NCBI GenBank assembly: GCA_015039465.1
Contig: MU130011.1
Span: 6,912-70,911, forward strand
Direction of reading: 5' to 3'
DNA: 64,000 bases
Source: Phlegmacium glaucopus
Lineage: Eukaryota > Basidiomycota > Agaricomycetes > Agaricales > Cortinariaceae
How positions within the stretch are numbered: position 1 is the stretch's first letter; every line of letters starts with the position of its first letter. The position numbers were made by a program, and so were the translations under genes. Shown one piece after another: positions 33,976 through 44,359 of the stretch. A model generated the notes under the pieces. The model searched no databases, had not been told where the DNA came from, and worked only from the letters and a program-made list of their open reading frames with translations.

Positions 33976-35260
33976 ATGTCTTCAAATCTTAGCTTTCTCC
34001 ACGTCGTTGACATCTGCGACAATGTCCACCTTCGCCGCGAAGGATCAGAGCTCTACGACACTGCGTATAATTCTGAAAAACTGGTCCCTTTTCACCTCGA
34101 GGAATCTCCTCAAAGTCCCGTAATTGGACTCTTGCGCCCACCCATCGTCGAGCAGCTAAAGCTCGAGAACGAAAGAAGTAAACAACTTAACATCACAGAG
34201 ACTTGGTCTCTGCGGTTAGAAGCATCCGAGTACTCTGTCTCGAAGGCGGGTCATTCTGGACCTAGTGTTAGTTTCCGTGGTTGGCTTGACACACCTTCGA
34301 AGCGCACAGCAATCATGAAGGAATTGTGCGAGCGATGGCGAGACACAGAGCTGTTTCCCGATGTATGTGGTCCAAATAAATGGCGAGCAGAGATGTATCC
34401 AGTGTATGCAGATCCTTTCGGTCTCCATGATCATCCCAACCATGGATCTGACGAAACACCACTCAATTATGCATTCGAAATGGAACGCTCTGCTTGTGCT
34501 CTTTTCGGGGTGGTTACATATGGCGTTCATATGAGCATATACGAAGAAATTACTAAGGAAAATGGTTAGAAACAATTGCACATCTGGGTTCCTACTCGTG
34601 CACTCACCAAACCAACGCAAGTTTGTTTTATTGCTATATCAATCGTCGATGGTCTAATATCAATATCTAGCTTCCCCGGTTACCTTGATAATACCGTGGC
34701 CGGCGGTATACCTAGCGGCATGTCCGTCTTTGAGTCTCTGGTCAAGGAATGTATGGAGGAAGCCAGCATTGGACCTGATATCGTCCGTCAATACGCCCGT
34801 GCCGCTGGATCTATCAGTTATTTCTTCAGGTCTATTCGTTGGCTTTACTTCAATTGTGCGATGCGATTGTTTATTCCGTAATTTAGAACGTCTAAGGGTT
34901 GGCTTCAACCTGAGATTGAGTGAGTGTCTCCTTCTCTCCTATCTGTTTATGTTAAGCTCTTTCAATAGATATGTTTACGATATCATCATTCCCCCCCGGG
35001 CATTGACTCTACCCCATTCACCCCTCGGCCGCTGGACGGGGAAGTCGAATCCTTTGAGGTTTGTCAAAACTATCCATTGTGCACGTCCTTTCTTCCTCCA
35101 ATGCTATGATCCAGTTTGCGTCACACGACCGACTTCTCAAACAATTACGTTCTGGATTATTCAAACCCAATTGCGGTTTAGGTGGGTTATATTCTCTCAT
35201 TATGCCCTCCCTGTTTTTAATATTACCAAATAAATTCTGCAGTAATAATAGATCTTCGGT
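33976..35260 (+). pseudogene. Nudix hydrolase (DUF4743 type), copy A, nonsense mutated
   Basis: Copy A is homologous to the intact gene at 44360 throughout its first five exons, including the GC-AG intron starting at 34616. The sole obvious inactivating change in exon 1 is TAG at 34567-34569, where copy B has CAG (Gln), so translation would stop at 197 residues, before the Nudix box. The last exon diverges after VIIDL near 35255, where the sequence continues into unrelated DNA. The rest of the frame is well preserved, so the stop is fairly recent. Confidence 0.8.
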
Positions 35261-36110
35261 TTGAGTGTTTCTAGTGCTAAGTAATCCACCTCTTCCATGG
35301 TTATACTTACTAGGAATAGAAGCGACATTACTCTTCTAAAATGTCCTTTACAGAAGAATGAAACGTTCATCCCAATCGAGTTACTTGAAGAAATCCATTG
35401 TGGCTGGCTTTCCTGCAGGAGCGCATCGCGTTTACGACCTGCGCCGCTCTCGTGTCGAAACCATGACTGGAGACACTTATACAAATAATATCCAGAGATG
35501 TTTACGTCCCTTCGACTGCTTATCGACAATTTAATGTCGGACGTTCTCCTTTCCTCCACAAGTTTTCACCAAAATTTCCCCCCACCAACTCTGTCACACC
35601 GTCGCAGGCGTGAATGAGTACCGACATTCTTGAGGATGAAGATAATAATGGTGATATTGAAGATGCTTGGTAATATCCATCTTTACTGTCGCCCATGCCT
35701 ACTATCCGACCTCGACTACATCCGAAACGTCCACGGCAGCAATTACCACCACCGTCTGTCCCTATGAAAGGCAATGGTTCCCCTTCTATCTCATCATCTT
35801 CATCATCTCCCCCGCGGTTGCGGCACCTCCTTTGTCAAAGACCAAGCCCCCATCATCGCAGAAGAACGGCTCGACTTTAAAAAATAAATTGGTCAAGACG
35901 ATAAACAGATACCTGTTCCGATTCCACCAGTCAAACTTCCGACTCAGCAGCAGCCAAAGGGCCATTATCCGTTCCCTGTGACTCCAATTGATGATCCTTC
36001 GGCGTTGTCTCCACACCATACTACTGCCCAAGATCGTGATCACGGTGCAGGTAGTGGTAAGTGGCTTGCCGCGCACGATGGCTACGCTCGGGCATGACTC
36101 GGATGCCACT
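35261..36110 (+). other. unidentified repeated sequence X, first part
   Basis: Several short coding-like pieces follow the Nudix gene. From 35880 to 36060 the sequence matches the reverse complement of about 57590-57770 closely and reads DKQIPVPIPPVKLPTQQQPK in one frame, a Pro/Gln-rich segment ending at a conserved splice donor. I do not recognise a family; it is a decayed gene or exon cluster that travels with the array. Confidence 0.45.
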
Positions 36111-37143
36111 GCTTTCGTAAATATATTAGCATTGTACCTCTTAGCCGGTTCGGAATATCTGTGACCCTACTTATGAGACTTACGACGGCGAAATGTTTTG
36201 ATCTCGGGCGATTTTGAGAGGCAGATTGTTTAGTAGAGACTCGAGAGAGAGAGACAATCGGGTTATCTGCGCTTTTATAACAGCTACTAGGGACTAGATG
36301 GGTGTAAAACAGAGTGCAAATTCGGTTACAACTCACGTGGATTTTAATAGCTATCAACTACTATCAACTACAAGAGGTCGCAAGAGAAAAGAAAAGCAAT
36401 GATGAGCTTGAGCGTGACAGCGGCCTGAGGACCTCGGTTAACTTCAGAGAAGCCGTAAAGGCCCTGGTCCCCAGCATATACAAATGAGCTGACGTTGAAC
36501 CCGAGCCGGTTTGCTGTAAATCAGCATAATTTATCCCCCTAAAATAAGCACTCAAGTAGTTCTAAAGGGAAGAGCACATGTACAACGGTGCTTCTTTTGT
36601 ACCCTCTTTTGCGTTATGTCACAGTATGGGTGTATTAACTTAAATGGACTTTCAGTTCGGACGGTGTAACATATTAAGTTTAGTGTAAAAGACGTGGGAT
36701 ACTATCAGGACTATTCAAGAACGGAACCTTTCACCAAAGGAGATGTGGTTTGCTGAACAAATTCTTTGAGTTGACGGTCAAGAAATACAAATACATTGAT
36801 AAGGCCAAGGTAAACCGTGTGCATGAGGCCTTGAAGCCTATTGAGAACAAGCAATGAAGCACATTCGGCGTGAGGAAGCACAGTATCACCATGATCGTGA
36901 CTTACGTTCTCATATTAATTGGGCAATATTCCTGGCACCCTCAAACACGTGTTGAAAGTTGTCATCCACGATATCCATGGAGCCTAAAAATTGATCTACA
37001 GCGTTCGTATTAAGTCTAGGCTAAAGCGGTCAAAAAAAAAGGGAGTTAACAGCATTGTCATTCGATGGGAATGAGTCATTTGTCCTGCGATGTACCTGTC
37101 AGTAAATTGTGTACAAATTAGACAAACAGGAAACACAACCACC
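36111..37143. other. array spacer, no gene
   Basis: The region from about 36470 onward is homologous to about 40120-40700 and to the reverse complement of about 60050-60650. It is the 5' flank of the P gene and contains no coding region I can support. Confidence 0.45.
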
Positions 37144-37144
37144 A

Positions 37145-37152
37145 CATATAAG
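37145..37152 (+). promoter_or_regulatory. TATA box of P gene copy 3
   Basis: CATATAAG lies about 52 bp before the ATG at 37199, as in the other copies. Confidence 0.5.
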
Positions 37153-37198
37153 GCTTGCTTCGCTTGAATCCCTGCCCCCAGCCCCCACAACATTGACA

Positions 37199-38000
37199 AT
37201 GGACCCAAACTCTTACACTTGGCTATATTTCCCAGTAGTTGATACGAGCCAACGACCTCCAGTACCCCCCATCCTGACCCAGCACCCACAAGGCCCCATA
37301 CACCAAGATATGGGCCTAGTTTGCAATCAGCATAGGAGGCACCGCGTGACGGAAGCCCCATCCCCATACCAAACTTTACCCGAATCATCCAGAACGATCA
37401 CGAGTGATCATTCCAATGGCACCCATGCTCGGATGGGTGTCATCGACAACTCAGGACCTGGCGAGGCAAGACCCCCGTCAAGGAACCCCCGAATGGGCAA
37501 CCGCGGCTCAATCAAACAGAAACGGATTGAGGTATTTTACAATGATGATCGTTCGGAGCCCTCCCAGACCGAGACCCAGGAGTCTAGAGGCGAGGAGGAC
37601 CCTTCCACATATGAAGTCCCACTTGTGGACCTCCCAAGTACGTCGGTTTCCAAATCCATCTATCTTTTATTGACAACTCTTAATAGCAGGCATGACAACA
37701 GGCCCAGCACCAGCACATTCGATGGCGTCAACACCTGTTGCGCCGGTTTCAACTCCTGCACCAGCTGAGATAGTTGATGAGGACGCGATGACACCTGCGC
37801 CAATATCGGCCCCTGTAACAGCTGAGGTACGCCAACGAGGACATAGTGGCAATATATTGAAGACAAAAGTGTGAAAACGTACGTGCAATTTACGATCTTT
37901 CTTGATTTCTGAACATCGTCGCTAAAATTCTTCCGCAGGGCTAGTCTATGACGACGACTCAGACATTCATAGGGTGTCCTCCGGATCAGATACCGATTAG
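37199..38000 (+). pseudogene. P gene copy 3, one stop codon from intact
   Basis: Exon 1 (37199-37637) starts MDPNSYTWLYFPVVD and contains SSRTITSDHSNGT and SGPGEARPPSRNP. Exon 2 starts at 37690 with a Pro/Ala/Ser-rich stretch. It ends AAA GTG TGA at 37872-37874, where the other copies read AAA GTG CGA before the same GTACGT donor. The last exon is preserved (LVYDDDSDIHRVSSGSDTD then TAG at 37998-38000). A single CGA-to-TGA change therefore removes the acidic tail. The truncated product would be about 207 residues. Confidence 0.65.
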
Positions 38001-38255
38001 TAGCGTTGAAGGGGGCAACTGTACAATGCATCGTCTACAAGATTCAATTGGTATTCATTGACATGGATGATCATTATCTTCTTACCGTCGCTCGTCCTCT
38101 GTATTATTTTCTTGCCTCATCAATGTTGGTCGTTGAATACACCATTTTGAAATCCAGAGGTTGCAGACGATAGAAAACTGTTATCGATGGACAGAATCAT
38201 GGTAAGGACTTCAAACGGTCACAGTCACTTGGCAATCCCAAGAATGCTTCGGCCT

Positions 38256-38870
38256 CCATGATGGATCTGACGAGACACAACTGAATTACGCATTCGAAAT
38301 GGAACGCTCTGCTTGTGCTCTTTTCGGGGTGGTTGCGTTTGTCGTTCATATCAGCATATACGAAGAAATTACTCAAGAAAACGGTCAGAAATAATTAAGT
38401 ACGTTTTTAGGTTCCTACTCGTGCGCTCACCAAACCAACGCAAGTCTGTTGTTTTTGCCATATGAATTGTCGATGGTCTAAAATCAATATCCAGCTTCCC
38501 TGGTTATCTTGATATTACCTTGGCTGGCGGTATACCTAGTGGCATGCCTGTCTTTGCCTCTCTGGTCAACAGGAAGCTAGCCTGATATCGTCCGTAAATA
38601 TGCCCGTGCCGCTGGAGTTACTTCTTCAGGCCTATTCGTTGGCTTTACTTCAATTGTGCGATGCGATTGTTTATTCTATAACTTTGAACGTCTAAAGGTT
38701 GGCTTCAACCTGAGATTGAGTGAGTACCTCCTTCTCTCGGATCTATTTACTAAGTTGACCTTTTCAACAAGATTTCATTATTTCCGCGGGCATTGACCCT
38801 ACCCCATTCACTCCTCGGTCGCTGGATGGGGACATTGAATCCTTTGGGGTTTCCAATACCCAATAAAATT
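38256..38870 (+). pseudogene. Nudix hydrolase fragment, copy C
   Basis: It starts abruptly at the equivalent of the HGSDET motif and covers the remaining part of exon 1, the GC-AG intron, a damaged Nudix-box exon (deletion around 38570) and part of the fourth exon to the GDIESFG region. The first 130 codons and the whole TCD1 gene are missing relative to the other modules, so a deletion joined the P gene flank directly to mid-Nudix. Confidence 0.75.
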
Positions 38871-40311
38871 GTCGTTCTTAGGCCCACCTCTCCTACATGT
38901 TGATTTGAATAAACTGGCACCTCGTATCTATCTCACTATTCGTTTATTGAGCCTGTATCGTCAAACACTTTCTTTACTACGGATTCGCCCGCAGATACCG
39001 TGGGTCAACGAAGACTTGCTAGCCAGACTCAGTAACGACTACGGTTTCAAGACCAAGATTCCTGCCCCAATAAACGCAGCTGAGGGATCGTACAATGGAA
39101 ACTGTCATCTATGTTCCCTTCACGACATTAAACAACATTCAGAACCGGAAGGAAGCACAGGATTGGGATTCACCAGGAGCGTTAATAGAAACACCGACTA
39201 AACATTTCAGAGGTATGTGACCATCATCAATCTTTTTTACAAAAACAGCGCTAAAAAACCTTCGTAGTGATCCCCGATATCTTACTGTGCTGTTGTCGGA
39301 TTGAGGATGAGGTCCTTCCGTTCTGGATGGTTTCCGATGTTCAATGCTTGGTCCCAGCGAATCCACTTATGACAAACTATGAATTTCTAAACAATTCAAG
39401 GTAAACATGATTTATCCCGCGACTACTATCCCAGGTTGAGATCCTATAATACCTCCCTTTGGTCCTGGTGCGCACATTTGTGAGTTCTTCCAAGATAAAT
39501 GCCGTTTTATTTCCACACTTATTAGCCAATTGAACAGAAGCTCTTCCTTTCAGTCAAATCTTCAATCTTACATGCCCACGAAACCTAATTTTGAACGTGA
39601 ACAACCGCTCGCCCTCAAGCTGATTCTCAAACCAGTACGAATCGATACCCTACTCAACAACCTCACTAGACGTATCTTATATACAGATTCCCATGTCCAC
39701 ATGCCATAGTCCAAATGGCGTCCGCGACGATTTCATAGAATTTGCCCTTACATCTTGTCTTCGTGGTCATTTCGATATAATGTCCCCTTCACCTCTTGGT
39801 CATCGTCTACCTCCAGAAGAACAATTATCGTGCTTCAACCAGCTCTAGTCCACCACTTCGTCTGACAGACTCTACGAATCTTGGTCTCCCATTTGGAATT
39901 CCATCGGAATACTTTTTATTTAACTAATGAGCTGGTTGAGATCGCCACAGGCTGTTTATCCATGGTATTTAACCCGAGTCACAACAAAATCCCACCAGAT
40001 GAATGCACTAGCCTCAAAAAATATGTTACTAACTGAGATAGAAGACGTACAATAGAACACGGAACTCGATGAGTGAGCAAACAGGCAGGCACATGCCCTG
40101 GAAAATGCCTCTGTTGAATCTGAGCCGGTTTGCTGTAAAAAGTCATTGCATAATATATCACCCGAAAGCAATCACTCAAGTACAATGGGGCCTTTGCGTG
40201 ATGGCACATGGTCCAATCCCTGATATCTCATCCAAATTGGGGAAAGTCACCTATATTTTGACACATGAGCGGCCGATAAAATATTATAGTGTAAAAAAAT
40301 TGCGTGGGAGG
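38871..40311 (+). other. unidentified repeated sequence X, second part
   Basis: It contains coding-like pieces (for example ETVIYVPFTTLNN near 39100 and RIDTLLNN near 39640) with plausible introns but many stops. About 39470-39960 matches the reverse complement of about 58250-58700 (CELFQDK, SYTLLNN-like pieces, FNPS). The family is unknown. It is probably an old host gene duplicated with the array. Confidence 0.4.
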
Positions 40312-40722
40312 GGTTGATATCAGGACTAGTCAAGAACGGCACCTTTCTGCCAAGGATTCGAACGAACTCTTCAAAAGTTGACGAGTCTAGAAATACCAAT
40401 ACATTGATAAGGCAGAAGAAGTAAACCAATGTCCTTGACGCATTTTGAACACAAGCAGTGAAGCACGTTCACCGTGAGGAAGCACAGCACCACCGATCAT
40501 GACTTATGTTCGCATGTTAATTAGGCGGTGTTCCTGGCGCGTTGTCACGATATCCATGGAAGCCCAGAATTGATCTGCAGTGTTCGTATTAAGTCTAGGC
40601 TAAAGCAGAGGTTACAGCATTGTCATTCTGGAGATCTCGATGGGAATGAGTCAGTTGTCCTGCGATATACCCTGTCAGTAAATTGTGCACGAAATAGACA
40701 AACGGAATAAAAAATCATCATG

Positions 40723-40730
40723 TATATAAG
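40723..40730 (+). promoter_or_regulatory. TATA box of P gene copy 4
   Basis: TATATAAG lies 54 bp before the ATG at 40777, identical in position to copy 1. Confidence 0.6.
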
Positions 40731-40776
40731 GTTTCCTTCGCTTGAATCCCTGCCCCCAGCTCCCATAGTATCAACA

Positions 40777-41696
40777 ATGGACTCCAACCCTCATTTTTGG
40801 CAGTGCTCCCAACTACGACAACCTTCACCTCCGCCGCCCTTTGTCGATTCATTCAACATGCATCAACTCTTGGGGTCACTGCCCAACACTATGCCCCCAT
40901 GCGAAGGTAGCACCCCAATGCCAACCATCTACGAACGTGGGCGTCAACAACAGTTTTCAGGCCCGACCCGCAGTCAACCCAGGAGGCGACACCAGACGGA
41001 GGCCCGAACGACAAATAATTATTCACATATATCATACGGAACGATCACAAGTGATTGTTCCACTGGCACCCAGCCAGTCTATGCTCGGATGGGTGCCCTT
41101 GGCGACACAGGACCTGGCGAGGCGAGACCTCCGTCAAGGAACCCTCAAACGGTCAACCGCGAGTCAATCAACCAGAGGCGGTTAAAACCATACTGCAGGC
41201 ATCGTGGGGACCAGGAGCGGTATAATATGTCATGTCACAGGCGTCGTTCAGGTCTCGAACAGACCCAGAGACAGGGGAGAGGTAAGGAGGACCCCTCAGT
41301 GTACAAAATCCCCGGCATAGACTTCCGAAGTATGTTGGTTTCGCAATCAATCCATCATCTTTTATTCACAGCTCTTTCTAGCAGGTGCGACAGCAGGTAA
41401 TTTAAAAATCCCTGCTGTAATCCCAGCACCATCGATAGCGTCAACATCGGCTGGGCCGATATCAACTTCCGCATCGGCTGAGATGTCCGACGAGGACATG
41501 GCGACTAAAATAGACACAAGGTTCAAAGAACGTACGTGTAATTTACTATATTTCTTGATTTTCTGAACATCGTCGCTGAGATCCTTCTGCAGAGCTGGTC
41601 ACAGAAGGATACTATCAATTGCGTCGAGCTCGGCCCAACGGATGTCGACGCCTGCGACGGGTGAGATTCGCAGACAAGGACGCGGCGGCAACATAA
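40777..41696 (+). CDS. proline-rich 'P gene' product, copy 4, 267 aa
   Basis: Exons 40777-41329, 41385-41531 and 41593-41696 give 804 nt in frame. Exons 1 and 2 have the same lengths as in copy 1 (553 and 147 nt), and the proteins differ at scattered positions. The third exon reads QLVTEGYYQLRRARP and stops at TAA 41694-41696, before the conserved last splice donor, so this copy lacks the acidic C-terminal exon. The downstream exon with YDDDSDVLRVSSGSDTD is still intact in the DNA at about 41773-41831 but out of reach. It is probably expressed only as a truncated form, if at all. Confidence 0.5.
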
Positions 41697-41967
41697 GGAC
41701 AAAAGTGCGAAAACGTACGTGTAATTACTATCTTTCTTGATTTTCCATCGTCGCTGAAATTCTTCTGCAGAGCCGGTTATGACGACGACTCGGATGTTCT
41801 TAGGGTCTCGTCTGGATCGGATACCGATTAGCAGCATTGAAGCGATCGCACAATGCGTTGTCTACGATATTCAGTCGGTATTTATTAGCATGGATGATTA
41901 TTTCCTTCTTACCGTTGCTCGCCCCGTTTATGATTTCCTTGCATTATCCACGCTAGTTATTGAAATA

Positions 41968-42643
41968 CAGTAGATTATCTCATAACGCATAATGGTGGGG
42001 CGGCATTTCGGGTATGCATTATGACGCTACAGGATTTGTCACAATTATGTGACTCATGTAACCATGGGAGGAGCGTGACAGATAAGGTTGTCATAATTAT
42101 TAATTAAGTAATGTATCTACCGTTGCGAGTCGGTCTTCAAAGCTTCATGACGCAAGTGAGCTCTGAACTTCCGGAGCTGTTTGGTCAAGCCAAGAGAAGT
42201 GGAGGGATCTCCAAAGTTTGGGCTCAATCTCTCCATTTGCTTGCAAAGCATTATGGCCTGAGCACGAATGACACCATCAATTTCATCATCATCATCACAC
42301 AGGCATGGGGTCAAGTTTTTTTTTTCCAATTTCTTTCTTCGGCCTTTATCTGTGAATATTTTACAGCTCAATTGAATGTCCCAATGATTCAGCATTGATA
42401 TTTATCAATCCACTATAACTTATTTGGGCTACCCTTTGTTCTTAACTATGAAAATTTGACAAAAAGTTCGAAAAAATGCCTATAAAAATGGATCTGATAA
42501 TGCATAATTGCCTCAATTGACCTATGCATTATGCGATATGCATTATGCACAAATTTCCCCGCAAACCACGGTGGTTTTCAGAAATTTTCATGCATTATGA
42601 GAATTATGCATGAGTAGCTTATGCGTTATGAGATAATCTACTG
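41968..42643. mobile_element. 676-bp TA-duplicating inverted-repeat element
   Basis: Perfect 25-bp terminal inverted repeats begin CAGTAGATTATCTCATAACG, flanked by TA on both sides. The paralogous sequence at 30719-30722 has a single uninterrupted TATACC, which is the empty site, proving precise insertion with a TA duplication. TA duplication and CAG...CTG ends fit the Tc1/mariner-pogo superfamily. The interior holds only a 92-codon open frame without recognisable transposase motifs and many ATGCATTATG words, so it is non-autonomous. Confidence 0.9.
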
Positions 42644-42946
42644 TATACCATTTTGAAACTCAAAGGCCGAATGAGAGAGAAACTGTTATCGATGGACAGA
42701 AGAGCCACAAACAGTCACCTTATGAATTGTAACAGTCACTTGGCAAAATCCCAACGTATATTTTTAAAACATAGATAGAGCCAGTCCCAGCACTGCCGTG
42801 CTTCCGCTGCTCTACGATCTACGATATACTGCACTGCCCCACCCCAGAGTTCTTCTGCTGTGGTGGCTGAAGATCCATTCCCATGCTAACAGATTTTTAC
42901 ATGCTTTTCTTCGTCGGGTTGGTCAAAAACAACATAATTTTCAGTC

Positions 42947-44240
42947 TTACCGAACCAAGGTAGGTCTTGTCGGGACGTCGTGTGGTGGAAGAGAACGGTC
43001 TTTACAGATCTCTTCAAACATGAGAGCTATATCGTCTTCGTCTATAGGAAACCTACTGTTCGAAGCGCTAGTCAAGATAGAAATGCAGGCAATTTTAGAT
43101 AAAAAAAAACCCTGATGACCTGCGATTTTGGATTCGCCATGCAAGAGATCTTGGTAAAGGCGTTTATAAAAAATAAAATTCAGAGGGTCCAAGACAGGCT
43201 TCCCAGCGAACTCGCATAGAATGTATGTTGCAATGTTTAAACCAAAGATCGAAGACAAAGGACCAAGAGTTGTCTATCTTGACAAGGAAATCGTTAAATG
43301 CACTGAGCTCTTTCAAAGAACCCTTTTGAAACTCCTCTTCAGGTAGAAGGAGGAGTTTGACGTCCCCAGGAACCTCTGTGGAATACACCACTGGTATGCC
43401 AGAATTCACGCCTAACAGATGGAGTCGCCGGCGGACAGAGCGAGCTAGCGAGTCGTAAATTGTATTAGACATGTCGCTAATCTGTATTTGTGTTGGTTCG
43501 CATTTAGCACCAGCTCCCATCGAAGAAAAGGCCTGCATGAGTATTGAGAGTCAGAAATCGAAAGATCTGCATGGATAGATACTGACTTTGATATTACGAC
43601 TATCACAATACATGAGTAGCTCAACGTTAGTTTGGATGTTATCGATCGCATCTTGAATGAAAAGTGACTTGCTGGAGCGCTGCCAAATGGTGTCAAGACA
43701 TACCGATAACCCAATCGGCACCTTCGTCTTTTCGCCACAGTTCGATGCGCGAGTCGACTTGGACCCATTTCGCAACCTGCTTCAGCGTATTTTCTACGCA
43801 TGTCACTTTTGGTGTACCAACTTCTGGAAGGACGGCGGTAGCATGTCTATTGAGAAAGGACAATGTAACATAAACAAAGTCAACAAGTCTGATTTTTGAT
43901 ACACCTCTAAGTATCACAGGTGAGTTGAAGTTCCGTTGCCAGATACTCGATACTCACATCGGGCCAAAATGACGGCAGCCCAAATGCCAACGCCTCCAAA
44001 ATCAACAATGACAATGCTTCCCTGTCTAATTTTTGTAATGGATTCCTCTCCAAACATTACGTAGTTTCGGGCTAGCTGCTCTTGTATCAATTCTTCGTCG
44101 TAATTTATCTCTGGGTCAAGCAGTGCAGAGTGCAGGCTCTAGATTCGGTACCCGCTGATCCTTGAGATCGTGAAGCAGTAGTTGACAGTTGTACTTCCTG
44201 GTTCAAATCCTTACACCTGATGCGTTTTGTGTGAACATTT
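42947..44240 (-). pseudogene. TCD1: TCD1-like tRNA threonylcarbamoyladenosine dehydratase, array copy 3
   Basis: This is the best preserved TCD1 copy. Minus-strand exons give INYDEELIQEQLARNYVMF, GSIVIVDFGGVGIW, a GTGAGT intron, KIRLVDFVYVTLSFLNRHAT, EVGTPKVTCVENTLKQVAKW, a second intron before DAIDNIQTNVELLMYCDSRN, then VFSSMGAGAKCEPTQIQIS and SGIPVVYSTEVPGDVKLLLL. The C-terminal part (IFGLNIATYILCEFAGKPVL) is in another frame: a small deletion after FLVKI shifts it. The start region before the EINYDE motif does not give an open frame. It is divergent to the intact Nudix gene at 44360. In the family this protein converts t6A37 to cyclic ct6A37 on tRNA. Confidence 0.75.
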
Positions 44241-44359
44241 TCAGAAAACCTGCTGTAGTCAGAGACGCTGCCAGCGATATCGCCAGTAATTGTGTAACAA
44301 TTGTTTTATGTGAGAGGGTTCATGAACAACATTGAACAATTTTTTTTCTTCTCACGCTG

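Noticed and set aside
34567..34569. Stop correction by A-to-I RNA editing in Nudix copy A
   Set aside because: Such editing of UAG is described in sexual-stage Pezizomycotina; the paralogue shows CAG, so a C-to-T mutation is simpler.
3625..37874. TGA codons as selenocysteine or reassigned codons
   Set aside because: Several intact genes in the same window use TGA as a normal stop (for example 47108 and 45733), and Agaricomycetes are not known to reassign it.
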